DNA of 64,000 nucleotides from Pachyseris speciosa. Its lineage: Eukaryota; Cnidaria; Anthozoa; Scleractinia; Pachyseridae. Positions 1 to 15,000 of the stretch are shown here, piece after piece (positions within the stretch are counted from its first letter, which is position 1; each line of letters starts with the position of its first letter). The notes under the pieces are model-generated. The model saw nothing but the letters and a program-made list of their open reading frames with translations, was not told where the DNA came from and made no database searches. A program made the translations under genes and the position numbers. The stretch lies in contig JAEMWC010000213.1 of assembly GCA_016490735.1 (NCBI GenBank), positions 304,001 through 368,000 on the forward strand, read 5' to 3'.

Positions 1-622
1 AGAAAATATCCACAAACTTTCACCGCAACGCAACTCGCGTTGAGAAGTCAGAAAAAAAGGTTGATGAGGTAAACTTACCGATTGAGAGGAGTTGATTTGC
101 TCGGCTGTTCAATCGCCAAGTGTTCTTGAAAGAGATTTGAAGATCGTGTAAACTTGCCGTATCTAGGTCCCGTTCGAAGACCGTCCGAAGCGCTCTCGCG
201 CGGGACAGATGTTTGGACAAAAGACCATAGAAATCACACCAGATACGGCATGCTAGCACATAAGGAGGTGAACAATAAGCTTTCTAAGGTCGGTTGAACG
301 CAACGAGAGAGAAATACAACTTATTCAAATCAAGCCTAAATGCCCGCCACGACCGACCAGTCGTTGATCGAAGCTGTCAAAATTCAATCAGGTTTGAAAC
401 CAGATGAAAAGGAGAGACCCTGGGGCGAGAAAATTTTGCTGTGGTGGGTGGGGAGGAGTGAGCTAAGCTTCGTAGCCTGGCCTTTCTTGTCAGGTGAGCT
501 TGTCCTTGTTTTAGGTTCGTATGAAAGAGAAAATTCGGGAAGCACGTTTAGCTGAATTTTCACCTATGAATACACATACTCGGTGACGCTGGATACTATT
601 CTAGTACTTTTTCCACCTTGTT
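1..622. other. Region upstream of the SPNS start codon
   Basis: No conserved protein, RNA gene or clear repeat could be recognised here. The stretch should contain the promoter and 5' untranslated region of the SPNS gene, because the SPNS coding sequence starts at 623. No TATA box or start site could be assigned by eye. Confidence 0.4.
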
Positions 623-1297
623 ATGTCAACTGACGCCGCACAGGAGGCAAAGCCAGAAGAAGGAGGACAGGAAGACGTGCATAGTTCTGATTCTGTTGAC
701 AACGCCATGCGCGCTCAGCTCGTTAACTCTGGAAAGTGCTGTTGTTGTGGAGGCGGAAACACGAGGGCATATGTAACAGTGGTTGTTTTGTTTGTTATCA
801 ATCTCCTCAACTATATGGACCGGCAAACGATAGCAGGTAGGAGAATTAGAATGGTGAAAGCGGTTATTCCAGGAACATAGCGACGTTCAATTATACTGTA
901 CTTAAAGGGGCAGTGTCACGCTATTGTACTATCGTTTTAAAAAGCTTAAACTGCCAATGCATCAGTGGAAACCTTAAAATAATGGTCTTGTTTTGCTGCT
1001 AAAGACTGTAGTAGTGCATTTACACAACAAACTCCTGTATTTCATCAAAGATGACGAGGATGGAAATGGATTGAAATTTGAAAAAACTTGCCAGTTTTTT
1101 CAAAATTTCAAGCTATGCGTTGATAAATTACCAAAAAAACTATTATGGTTAGCTCTCCCTGCTAAAACTTTCATTGGAATTCATCTTGCTGATTCTGTAG
1201 GAGCAATTTTTGCATGATAACAGGTAAAAGGCAGTAATTTCAGCAGAACTGAGCCCAAAACAGCAAAAATCCCGGTGACAGTGCTCCTTTAATACCT

Positions 1298-1329
<32 letters not shown>

Positions 1330-2907
1330 AAAATGGGTAGCGGTATTGCTCGTGGGCGCAACCGTACGACGACGACGACGGAGTCGCACAATAATTAATA
1401 ATATCCTAATAATAATCATAATAATCCAACATGGTGGCCATACTCCACCTGGCCCAGCGAACCAGCTAGTTTACAGCATACTTCTGTGATACTGGACATT
1501 GATCTTATAGCAAATTAACAGCTGTCAAAACAAGGTTTCTGCTGACCAGTATCACATGACCATATCGCGGGCTCAAATTAAGACCTGACCAAGGTCAGCT
1601 GTTTTTTTGAAGTTGACCGTTGACCAGGCACTGGTTTTTTTATTGGATCGCAGGCTCAAGTCAGATTAACTTAACCAAAACGAGGCTACATTTTCTGCAT
1701 GCTTTCTGCAGCTCGTAATTTCACATTCAGTTGGTTTCTTCATTTTGACCAAAACAACTTCATCTCCTTTGAAGGTTGTCTTTTAATTTGCGTAAAAGGT
1801 ATAAAAATCAAGAACTCGTTAACAGATACCTCGGAAGGTGAATTTTCAAGTCAAACTGAAAGGAAGAGCAAAATGATTTTTCTCAGGAAATGCTTAAAAC
1901 TTGGTTTGACTAGCATAATTGACGGCTGGACTGTGTGGTTGAAAAACAAAATGATTCAACGCTTCAAGGGCTTTCACTTTACCGCGGCATCTCGCAGCTC
2001 ACCAACAAAGTTCACTTAACAGTTCACTGGCATTAATGGGAGGAACGAGTAGCTCAAAGTTAGGGGAAGAAGTTCTTTCTTTGGACAAACCGTTTGCTAT
2101 TTTTCCAGATGCGTGTTTTAACTAAAGTGGATTCGTATTTTCAAGTGGTACCAACCTCTACAACACAGGTGACTGAATTAAATAAATTGTAGCTTAACAT
2201 TTGCTTTAATCGTTGTTACGTTTGTTCAGGAATGAAATTTGTATTTTTCTCTCGACTGGATATAAATAACGATCATCTCTACTCGTTTTATACCCAAGAA
2301 GTAGTTGAATTGTTTGTTTGTTTAGTTGTTTTGCTTATAAGCGAACGAGTGTTTTAACTCCGCTTGGCTGACTGTTTTCAGTGTTGTTCGACGTCAGTGC
2401 CTCGACAGCCTTAAAAAAACTTTTGCTGTTATCTTATTGCACGTAATTGCAATGAGTCCTCGTAAAATTAAGCATTAAGTGATGGATCAAACACTTCATC
2501 CAACATCGTGTTGGAAGAGCATGTTTGACTGTTTAGCCGCCTCTCTCAACTTTGTATTGAAACGGCTTTCCATGTTTGATCAAGATCATACATTTTCATC
2601 CGATCATTTTGCTCTAATATGTTTGATCGTTTAGCCAACCCAACCAAGAAAGTGCACAGTCAGTAAAAGCAAACTAAATGAAGCACATAACTTTAACTTT
2701 CAGTGATAACACATGTTTGGTTTAACATTGTTTGTTTCCCTGCTAGCAGAGGTTTCTCACCGGCAGAGACCTCTGCTACTGAGGGAAATTGTTTGTCGGC
2801 TAGTCACCCAACGTTTTGTTTGCCAAACACAATGTTCAGGAAAATGTTTGATCTTTTAGTCGGGGCTTTAGTGTTACTTCTGTTCTGCGTGAAGAGGACA
2901 CTTTTCA

Positions 2908-2947
<40 letters not shown>

Positions 2948-5900
2948 TCTCAGCCCTAGCGATTACCTATCCAAACAATCGGTTTGTTTTCCTTTTCTCT
3001 TTTCTCCGACACTTAAGCTTATTTCAAAATTGCTTAGCAATTTTTATTAACTTACTACGAAATATGTTTGTTACTTGTCTAATTTCTCCACCTTCTCTAA
3101 AGAAACCTACCAACCCACGCATCGCAATTTGTTTTCTTTTAATTTGTTTTGTTATTCTGTGGTTTGTGAATTGTGGTCAATTCCTGTTGACTGCTCTCAA
3201 CGATCAGGTTTGTACTCAATGGACCGTTATGTCAAAATTTAAAATTGCTTTGTAATTTTTGGAACTTACTGCGAGAACAGTATCTTTTGCTACTTGTCCA
3301 CCTCGCCAAGTTAAGCAATCCCTTAAAAACTTTTTTATTTAAGTTAGCATATAGGTTATGAGATTCCTTTTGTTTTAAGATGTTTTTTGATTTATATAGT
3401 AGATAACTTAGGCTATATTTAAATTATATTGTATATTGTAGATATTTTATGATTTAGATTTTGTATATTCCTTTTTGTAATTAGGTAGCACTTTGGACAA
3501 TTATTGGATTTTAGCGCTATATAAATAAAATTATTATTATTATTATTATTATTATTTGTACTGTTTTAATGTTTTGAGGTTTTTGAATCGCGGTCAATTC
3601 CTGTTCACTACTCTAAACACAAGATATTGGTGCAAGGAAAGCCATAAGAAGTTGCTCAATACCAGTAAAGAAACAATAATAACCATGGAGCTCCACTTTT
3701 AGGCTTGGCTAAATCTATATATTATGTGTCAGTCAATTCCAAAAGTGCCCCCCCCCCCCCGGCATTTGATCCACAATTGTGTAATAAAGATTGAAAATCC
3801 TGCACAGCGTAGCTACTTAATTTTAATTTGAAAATTGTAAAACCAGAACCATTTTAGGTAAACAGTATTAAACCGACGTTTCGGCAATGCTGCCTTCAGG
3901 GTACGAGACTAAATACTGTTAAAAGGAACCTTCAGGGTGCGCTTTTGGAATTGACTGATACATTACATGAAGCTGAACCCCCCCCTCCCCTCCCCTAAAA
4001 AACAACAACAACAACAACAACTCAAAATTTATTAAAGTTGAAAACCAAAAGAAAACAATAACAAAAAACAAACGACAAACACAGAAATTTAATTAAGTTA
4101 GCCTATAAAAGCTAGTAACCATTTTAAAAAGAAGAAGAGGGCATTTTCTGATCATACAGATGAATAAGTACACACCTTGCAATCTTTTCAATTAGATTTT
4201 GGAAGTGGGGATAATGATCTTTTTAAGAGGAATTTCTTGGTTTCATCTGCTTGTGCTCTGTGCATCTGTGTGATGCACCTGTCAAAGATGCCAAACACTA
4301 CTTCTTGTTTTGCCTGAGTTTTGCTGCTCTGCATGAAATGCTGTTTGCCTCTACTGCATGCTTGTTGGGGGATAGATGGCTCTCTGCATGTAATAAGAAA
4401 AAAAATTGATTGGAATGGAGTTGCTGTATTGGCCTTCAACTTACATCTACATACTATGTGCTCTTAGAGCAAATGCCGAATGAAAAATGTTGTTTAAATA
4501 AAAAAAAATAGTAATTAAGGCTAAAAGTAAGCCAGAAGAGATCAGTCCACTAAAACCCAAAATTGCTTAGGCGAAGAATTTTATAGTTTTTCTCAATTTT
4601 AAGGGTTTTTATGGACATTATTTTATAAGTAGTAGTTTTAAACTTTGTGGATGCACGACCACATTAGCTCCGCTGTATAAATAAGTGTTGTTGTTATTCA
4701 TTGAAGAATGGAGGGTGGTACCGATAGTTGTCCTGTGTAACTGAAACTGCTTCTGGCTGTATGGGTATAATACCTAACAGGTATAATGCTGGGTATAATG
4801 ACCTTTATGTGACCTGTACTTACAATCATGGTCAAAGGTTCTTTTTTTGCATCTGAAGGGGCTACCATGAGCAGTATAAATCAATAAACGTTGATCTATC
4901 TATCTATCATTTGAGCAAAACAAATGCTTTCTATCAGCATCCTTCCGTAATTGAAAGAACATCTTTTTTGTTGATAGCCACCCTTCCCCCTCTCCCTTTT
5001 CAATGTTGAAATATGCCCCCTGGACAATGTCATGTAGCTTGCCCCAGGAAAAATAAAAATATCATAAAAGTTTTTCAGGAAAAAAGTGTTGAAATTTGAG
5101 TATTCCAAAGTGAGGATTGTTCATTGTTTTTGTTAGAGGTTTGAACGTGAGCGAAACGTGAGAAATTTTTCTCTAATTCTCACAAAACCTTTGTGTAAGA
5201 ATGTTACACAAATTTGGTCATAGCGCACAATAGTCAATGAAAGGTGCCAACAGCTTGAGGTTTTCAGGTCAAACAAGAGCAAAAGTCTGAACTCTTGGCA
5301 ACTCTCATTCTTATTGCTTGTTTGGCTTGGGTTTTAATGCATTTAAATGCAATTTAAAGGAGTTAACAACAAAGAGCACCCGTGTTGCTAGTGGTCAGGG
5401 GTTTGTCAGTAGGTGCATGCGTAGTAGTCGGTACTACGTTCTTGTGGCATTTGTCATGCCAGTGTGAGGAATTGTGTTGCACGTTCTGTAGCGTTTGTTT
5501 TCTTGGCATTTCTCTCCCTCCCCCCTCACAATCCCCCTTTTTATGGTTTTCTTTCCACTGATTTCTCAGTGTGACGGGTGCCTGCCTTTCTTAGATTTCC
5601 CGGAATGGGGCTCCTGGCTGGGTTGTGGTGTTATACCAGCCATGGGGGTGTTATTTAATCTAGGGGCTGGCTGCCAAAAGTGGAAGCCCCTGGATATCCT
5701 AGGCACCCAACCTCCACTAGCGATACAGTTGTTAATGATAGTTTTGGGTGTAGTTTTGGAGGGGCTTTTGTCTGGACTTTTAGCTTGACCTCAGTGGTTT
5801 CTTGTTTTCACCCCAGGGCTTTTGGATGATATCCAGAAATACTTTGGTATACAAGATAATAATTCAGCAGCAGGTCTGCTACAAACTGTATTCATATGTA

Positions 5901-8900
5901 GTTACATGATCCTTGCTCCTGTCTTCGGTTACCTGGGAGATCGCTATAAAAGGAAGTACATCATGGCTGCTGGGATACTGGTTTGGTCTGGAACTGTTTA
6001 TGCTAGCACTTTGCTGGACAAAAAGGTAAGTACTTAATTAGTGCTGTGGTATCAACAATTTAGCCTCTGTGTGGTATATAAACTGTTTAGTAATAAACAA
6101 GAAGCTTAAAGTCCCTTATATATGATCCTTTAACCCTTTCACCTGCCACATCAACAAGCATATTCTGCCAAGTCTTCTCTATAAATTTCCTATGTCACTA
6201 GGGAGGAAAATTCTTTAAACATTAATAATGAAAGGTACTTTATCTTTGGTGTTTCTTTCCTTTATTTTCATGACTTGAATTGTTTTTTTAAATTGATCAA
6301 TATTTATTTAGGGATACTGTATGTGTAAGGGGAACTTATTCAACAATATTACCTTTAGTTGGCACTTTTGGTGAACAAGTGGACCTAATTGAATGGGGCA
6401 TGAATGGGGCATGAGTGAAAGGGAAATAAGGCAATCAAGGATCAGTCACTATATATGTAGTGTTAGTGAGTTTGGGGGAACAGGGTCACTATAGGTACTA
6501 TCAGTGTGGGGGACACTATGTTTTGCTTCATTTTTATCCTTGGTTTAAATTTTTCCTTTGTTTTGGTGGTATGGTAATGTGTGATAATTAGTGTAAAACA
6601 GAGGGAGAAACAATTTGAACCAATTTTAAACCACAACAGCTACATGTAGTGATGTATACTGTCAGTGGGTTTTTGTTACTTTGAAAAGTTTCCTGAAACT
6701 CTGAATTCAGACTGACCTTTTTTTACAGTCCTTTCGGTGGTTCCTTACCTTGCGTGGTATAGTTGGAATAGGAGAGGCAAGTTACTCCACCATTGCACCC
6801 ACAGTGATAGCTGATTTGTTTACAGGAGACATGAGGACAAGAATGTTGTCCTTCTTCTACTTTGCTATTCCTGTTGGAAGGTATGTTAATGCATATTTTC
6901 CAGCTGAGAACAGTTTGGATCAACTTCTAAAAGTACTCTGTCTTGCTACTAGTTGACAATTACAGTAGACAACTAAAAGAATAAAAATTGTTTATTGAAT
7001 AAAACACTTTCAGCCCAGATGACTGAATTACTTACCCATTACAATATAAAAATACCAGTTGAATATCATCTTGCCTACAGTACCGGTTAAAGGTAAGTTG
7101 ACAGTCTCTTTCGAGTCTCGATTCTCGACTCGATCCTCAATTCCTGCGAGTTTCAAGCATCGAGGATCGAGGCTCAGCCATCGAGAATCGAGTCGAGGAT
7201 CGCGTCTCGCAAGATCAGAGATAATGAGCTTGACACTTGACTGATCACTCAATAGACCTCTCGAGCAAATCGGGGATCACATCTTGAAAAGGAACTTCAG
7301 CTACTCAAAGGAACGCAAACGATGCAAGAGTAGTCGTTCAGTACGCAATATGTTTCTAAATGATTGTGATTCAACCTCTTTGACAGATGGGCAGATTCGC
7401 AGAAATCAACGCTTGAGAAAGAACAGAATGGCCAGGGACTGACCATACCACTACAATATCTCGCAATAAGTAACAGATGTTCGATGAATAAAACTTAAAG
7501 TTTATCTCAGCGTTGCATGTTTTTGTCACAGACATGCATAATTTTAAGATGAAATTCGACACGCGAAGGTGTCATTACACATGTTCACTAATGCATGGTG
7601 CTCGTTCGTAACTTTATTTCATTGAAACAGGGATTTCTTCGACCGTTCTTAGGATTAAATTTTACAATGTAACTCCTCCAAACTGGAAACACAAATGTGT
7701 GTAATTCGTTATGGTATGCAAATTTTCAGTTCTCATGCGCGTTATCTGTCAAGTCTATTTTTAATTCAATGTTTACTTTGCGCTGTTGTTGGCTGAAGAG
7801 TGAAGATCATCTCGGCGACGTTTCTATCCAAATTATACACGTATTTCACTTCGGATGTTTCCTTGCAGTTTTACTAGTGTTCCATTGAACGTTTATCAAT
7901 TTATTTATTTCAAAGGAGAGGAGCAATTTTCAAAGTTGGCGTTTCCATCCTCGTGGTTGATGAGCAGTTTTGTCGAATCTTGTTCGATCAATCGCGCCAG
8001 CCTTGAATTCCTTACGCTTGCCAAATGGCTACTGGCTAGTGACTACACTATTTGCCTACTTGTACACTGTGCATTTTTGTCGAAAAATAAGCTGCTTTCT
8101 CGAAATTTTGATCGCTTTTGATGACAGTGTTCGCAACGAACCACAGCGGTCATGATTTGTTGCGCTTATGGACGAGCGGCCATATGAATGTAAATTAGCA
8201 TCGGAAGTTTTATGCAGAAAAGCACAACGCTGTAACCTCGAAAGAAACTGAATGTCTTTTGACCTTGTTTTTTTTTTATTATTTATTTTTTTATGCAGTA
8301 TACGATATTTCCTTAAGAAGTACACGGCGTCCTCTTGACGCTGTCCCCTAGCTTGAATTTGTTGCGTTGTTCGAACGGAAACTGCATAAAGAACAACTGT
8401 GTTCTTTCCTCAAGAACTCGAAAGGTCGAATCGTGTACTTGATGAATTGCGTACTCGATGAATAACAATAAAATTCTTCCTGCGAGAATCGAGTAACTAG
8501 GATCCAGTTGAGTTTCCAGTGAATTGAGTCTCGATTCTCGACTCGATCCTCGATACTCGATTCTCGCGAGGATCGAGTTGAGACTGTCAACTTACCTTTA
8601 ACCGGTACTGTAAGTATCAACCTTCAGTAAGGATCTTCTCACAAATAATAAGGACCTTGCTGGTGTCTTGATTTAATCCCTATTACAACTTAAATACCCT
8701 TTTGATTATGACCTTGAATGTATGGGTGATCTTATAGGCTTATTTCACTAACTAAACAACAGGTTTGTTATTGTTTGCTTGTATTATTTTTCAGTGGTCT
8801 TGGTTACATTGTTGGAACTGAAGTAGCATCAGCTTTTGGCAATGAGTGGCAGTGGGGTCTTCGTGTAAGAACTTTGCTGTTTCTGTTGTAATAAAATGTA

Positions 8901-10714
8901 AATACATTTTAGGCATTGTTTACATGTTTATGTAACTTTTTAATTTGTTTGGAAAGTGTCCAGTCATTTGCTAGCTCTTGAATTTGCAGTTCTGAAAGTT
9001 GATAGTATCCCAAACGATTTCTAAATCTTATTATCTTGCTCAATTCTTTTGTGTTCATGCAGCATAGCTGTTCATCATGTTATAACCTTTGACTCTCTTT
9101 AATTAATTTAGTTGGAAATGTGTCACATCATGTAATGTCAGAAGTGAGACATATCTGATGAGGCTACCCAATTGAAGGGCTCATTGGAAGAAGGGCTTAA
9201 GTGACGATTTTGGTCATTTGCTGATGTCGTCCAAATGAGCTGAATTTTTGCATGTGACCTTTGATACGTTAGAAAAACATTGCCCTATAATTTTTTTTTT
9301 CGCTTTTTTGCGCTCAGTTTTCGAGAAAATGGGGGCCAAAATACGCATTCAAGGCATCACTTAGCACAGTCTTCCACCAAGCCCTTCATATGAAAACTAA
9401 GCGCCAAATGGCCCTAACTGACTTAAGACAACACGGAACATCTCTGGTCAATAAGACATAATGTGCCATATGACTGTTTGACTCATAAACAGCACACAAG
9501 ATGCCCAGCTGACTTGGAAATATGCCGGGTCTACTTTTTTTTTAATGCAGCACTTACTACAGGTGTTACTACCTGTGTTTTGCTTAGTCGTAGCGCTCAG
9601 CAAGCTTGCTTGGCTCAGAAACAGTCCACAACATTCTTGGTTGACTTAAAACAGCACACAGAAGCCTTGGTTAACCATAAGTCAGCGCGCAAAGAGTTTG
9701 TCCGACTTGAAAACAGCATTCAAGGGGTTAACGTTAATTAAGTTAGACTTAACGGCGTTATTTGCATGTTGTGAAATTGAATCGTTAACGTTCTGTCATG
9801 CGTCACACAACAAAGTGTTAAAACATCTCACTTGAAAATACATTTTGCTGTTTATCTCGCATGTAAATACATCTTGCTGACGTTTACCTCGCATGAAAAT
9901 GCTTTTTGCTGATGTTCACAAGCCTGCACGGAAGCAAAATAACCGAGGTCATCGCGGCAAAGTGATTTATGTGTTGATATTCGCCAACATGTTTTAACCG
10001 GTTTACAAAACACCGCACGATAATGAATGCATTTTCGCTTTCATTATTGCCACACGTGTCAACTTTTCCTTGCATTATACTCAGGATACTTATCAAAAAC
10101 GGACAGACTTTTCATCTTGCCGGTTTCCCTGTCTTAAATGATTTCTCCGTAATGTTTCCAAAGTGAAAATAATCTACCATATGCGTAGTCTGAGCGGATT
10201 TAATCCCGTCACGTGACCCGCGGGAACTTTTCACTGTGACAACGCCCTCTGTGGCCGCAATGAATCATGGGAGAACTATAGCCTTCTAAGCGCGGACAAC
10301 TCTCTCCAAACGTCAGAGATTTTCAGCCTAAAGTCACCCCAAAACACCTCTCGCTTTCTGAACTTTTAGCACGGTAACCTTTGACAGACGGTCCGAGACT
10401 AGCAACAGAGCGCCGCTTTTTAGACGAGAGTTGCTTTCAGACTTTTTATTGTCTGGCCCCGTAATCTGTACTCCAAAACAGAGGGATTTTATGATTTGGA
10501 AAGCACAGAGAAAACTTCTTTGGATTCTTTCAGAGAAGCTAGTGGCTTGCGGGTATCAAGACTTCATAATGTCTTTTCTGCCACCAGGCGAGAAGGCAAA
10601 CACTTGGGCGTAATGCGATTAAATGGTTAGCTCAGTGGTAGAGCACCGGACTACTGTGCGGGAGGTCGCGGGTTCAAACCCCGGCCGGACCAACACTCAG
10701 GGTCTTTAAATAAT

Positions 10715-10746
<32 letters not shown>

Positions 10747-11967
10747 TGCAAACGGTTAGACTTTCTAGTATTTCGGATAAGGACGATAAACCGTAGGTCC
10801 CGTCTCACAACACTTGTTCCTAATAATCTGTGGGACGTTAAAGAACCCACACACTGTTTGAAAAGAGTAGGGGACGTAGTTCCCAGTGTGGTGGTCTTGA
10901 CATTCATGTGTGGGTTGGGTTGGTGGGTGGGTGAGATAAAAAATGGACTGATAGCGGCTGCCAGAGGCGCCTTTAGAGGCTGACTTCCGATCTCACCCTA
11001 GAGAAGAATTGTAAACCGCCATGAAACTATGTGATATGTGCGGTATATAAATCCATTACCATTACCATTACCATTAACTCAGTACCAATTGAGCTGATCT
11101 CAACTGCGTGAGTTTTGTATCAGTGAATCAATGTTTTAACCGCCAAACTTATACCCTGGATGCCAGAGGTCTTCTCGCTCACCAGCGGCGAGGAGCGTCT
11201 AGTGCTGCTTTCGCGGCTTCACCAGTCAATTCTGTCGCCCCCAAGAGAAAAAAACCTCTGGCATCCAGGGTACCAAACTAATAGTCTTCGTCACACTATC
11301 AAACAACAAGTCACTGCCAATCATTTCATGTCCAGTTTCAGTAATCCAAGCAGGAAAGCCCGAGTTTTCTCGAAAACTGAGCGTAAAAAAAGAGAAAAAA
11401 AATATAGGGCAATATTTTTCTAATGTATCAGAGGCCACATGCAAAAATTCAGCTCATTTGGACGACATCAGCAAAATGACCAAAATCGTCACTTACGCCT
11501 TTCTTCCACTCAGCCCTTCAATTGACATCTTGTGGTTTTGGCAAACCACACTAATTTTATTTTATTTCATTTTTCAGTTTTATAACTGGTAGAAATTTTG
11601 GAGGGTCTTTGAAATAGACGGGCACCCCCAAGAGTGTTTGGGGCTGTCCTTTGCAATTTCTTAACAATTTGGGGAGCAGGGTTAGCACAGTGGTGGGAGT
11701 GCTCGCCTTCCACCATTGTGTCCCGGGTTCGATTCCCAGACTTGGTGTCACAAGTGGACTGACTTTGTTTGTTCTCTACTCTGAGAGGTTTTTCTCCGGG
11801 TAGTCTGGTTTTCCCCTCTCCACAAAAACCAACATTATTTTGATTTGATTTGATTTGATTCTTTATTTAGAGTTGATTTGATTTAGTCTCCCCAATTAGT
11901 AGAGCATCTGTGCTCCGCTAGAAAGATTTGAGACTTAAATAAAGTGATTATTATAATTGTTATTATT

Positions 11968-12009
<42 letters not shown>

Positions 12010-15000
12010 ATTATTATTATTATTATTATTAACAGCAAAGGAAGGTATTATATTCAGAGTACACAAGACAGGTACCCAGGAGCCAGCTTCTCATAAAAAA
12101 CCTTGGCCATGAAGAAAATAATTGTAAAATTCTATGGACAACATCTGAGTTTTCCTTGATATTTACATTCTCCCTTCGTCTTTATGCTTGGAATTTCAAA
12201 ATCCCTCATTTCTAGAACAGATAATGTCTGGCATGGACAAATACCTGTGTATGTTTTTGTGCAAAATAAAGGGTGTGAGTTTTTTGTCTAAGATATTTTT
12301 TACCCATTTGTTGTAGGTAACACCCATGATAGGTGCAGTCTGTGTCATTCTGTGTATCTTTGTTGTCCATGAGCCAAAGAGAGGTGCAATAGAAAGAGGT
12401 GAAAACCCTAATATCGAGTCAGCTTCCAATGTCCATAACACCTCCAGCTGGTGGGCTGACCTCAAGTATCTTACCACTGTGTAAGTATTGGCAGTTTTTA
12501 AGTATGTACATACTGAGTCCTTTCCACCACTATTAGGAGGGTAGGACACAGTCACATGACTGATGTTTTTTGTGGGGCCCTGTCAAAATGTATTGTAGTA
12601 GTTGGTATCATAGCTGGAGTAGTAGGCAGCAACTGCCAGCCACCCTTGCCTGCTAGAGAACTCCCAGTGAAGTCCAAGTGTGAAATAAAGGACAAGTAGT
12701 TGACTGTAAACAAACAACAACTTTATTTACAAATACAAACTAGTAGTAATCGTAGATTTAAGACATTTAGACATCACTTTCGTCTTCCTCGCCGACGGCC
12801 GCCATTTTGAAAGCTTTTGAGTTGGCTTGGCGACGTCATTCTTGTTCGCCCCCGCAGATTGCTTGCAGATTGCAGGGGCAGCTCTTGTCAAGACCCACCC
12901 GTTCACCCGTTGTCCAAAAATCTTGATTCAGTCTGGATTAGAACTGGGTTCTGCGAACGCAATTATACAAAGATGAATTTTACAAACAGTGAAATTGAGT
13001 AAAGAAAAAGGGATATTGGCCTCCTAAAATAACCAGAGAGTTAATGAACTAGGAGGCCAAATTACAAGTAATAAATTACGATATTGAGACCGGAGAACAC
13101 ACATAGTTACACAAACTGCACATCACACACACGTGTTAATAACACTTTAATATCTACCTAACATAAATGAACACATCAATGATGCTTAGAGTAGCAAATA
13201 AGTCATATTAGTGTAAATCTATTAGCATTCTATGAACGAATACCGCTCTCTGATTGGCTATGCTACTCACTATCTATTCTGTGATAGATAGTGAGTAGCA
13301 GCTGTCAGCAAAATGGTGGCCAGTTATCTTCACATTTTCGAAGTGTCTGTGAGGAGGATTTAGATAATTTACTTGTTTAGTTTCCAACGACTAGTAGATT
13401 TATACTAAAACAATAATTTCTCTCAATTTCTATGTGTGATAGAAATCTCGAGCTCATAATCTAATTAAATATAAAGCAAATATACTACTATTGTATTAGA
13501 CAGATTTGCTGGCTGCTGGCACATGTTGACAGGGCTGTGTATGACTGGCAGTGGTACCATAAACTGCATTCCTTACTCTTTGCAATCATTACTTGAGTTC
13601 TTCTATGCCCCCTTCAAGTTTTGTTTGTGTAGATGAAGGAGATGAGACCAAAGGCTTAACATCGCTTGTAGATTTGTAGACCTGGGGAGCAGGGATGGCA
13701 CCGTGGTGAAAGCACTCGCCTTCCACCAATGTGGCCCGGGTTCGATTCCCGGACTCGACGTCATATGTGGGTTGAGTTTGTGGTTGGTTCTCTTCTCTGC
13801 TCTGAGAGGTTTTTCTCCGGGTTCTCCGGTTTTCCCCTCTCCTCAGAAACCAACATTTCCAAATTCCAATTTCATCTGCTTGTAAAGTGCACTTGATCAT
13901 ATACACATGGAAAATGTGCTGTATAAGTTCTAAATTATTATTATTATTATTATTAGACCTCTATTAATGTCTCTTTCAACTACTTAATAGATTCAGCACA
14001 ACACTGGGTTCATGAATAGATGTATCCTCCTAAATTTGAAAGAAGTGGCCTTTCTAAGAGGTCTGATTGATCTAGACAAAGTATAATTAACCCATTGACT
14101 ACCGGCTGTTTTTACATTTTCGGAGTGATTTTCCACCTATAAACGATGAATAGCAATTCGTGACTCTTTATTTGAACTACCAGGGAAAAGTGGTGCTGTC
14201 CTAAGGCACTGGAGGCTCAAGGTTTCTGAAAACGTCATTTTGACGTACATGTAGCTATTTTTTTATCCGTGAAGCGACAACAATGGCCTAAGTTCAGTTT
14301 GCTTGCGATTTCTGCTAAATTTACAGCCATTTTTCATCTTTAGCGGCTGCCTGATGAGCATCATTAAGCGTGACGGTAGCTAAGAGTCCACTTTCTCAAA
14401 GAACCGAGCAAGGTGATGTTCTTTGTTGTTGAATTTGGCTTGTCACTCGACGAACTGGGAATTTGGCCGGTCGAACACTTAGTACCTTTGGGACTCGACT
14501 ATTGATGAATTTCTCGACCTACTGCCACGTATTTTGGAATTTCTGAGTACTGAAGATGACCACAAGCAGGAATTTGTGGCAGTAGGTCGGAGTGGCTGTA
14601 GACTTAGTTTATATGTGAAAGAATTGGGAGAAGGAGTGGGTGCTGTCAAACATTCTCGTCATTTCCCAGCATGCAATGTGGTCTAGATGTTGAAAATGGC
14701 GGAAAGGCCCGAATGCACTGGAACAAAAGGCTGTATCTATGCTCGGGAGAAGAATATGAACAAAAAAGTCATTTCTAAGCTAGAAAAAGGACTGAATTTC
14801 GTTATGATGGTTGAAGTTTGGTTTTACGGCGATGATTTCCTTAAAAAAAACATGAAGGCAAAAAGGGGCATTTTTGTGGTTTCTCTTTGACGTTAAAAAC
14901 GTTCTTGTCCAAACTCAAAAGGCCATATTTGGTAAAAATCGCTACGTCTCTTGCATTTATTGGATATCCAAATTTAAAGGGCATTCCATTTCGTGTTCAC

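Noticed and set aside
5495..5788. 97-residue hydrophobic frame just upstream of SPNS exon 2
   Set aside because: It is out of phase with the spliced SPNS frame and lies in intron sequence before a clear acceptor at 5816. Its composition looks like chance.
6130..6425. Possible MITE with ends TTTAACCCTTTCAC and GTGAAAGGG
   Set aside because: Only about nine bases pair and no target duplication or second copy was evident, so it was left out of the annotation.
10623..10692. Possible functional tRNA gene
   Set aside because: The acceptor strands do not pair and the same sequence recurs at 31.7 kb with a shared downstream body, so it is the head of a SINE-like repeat.
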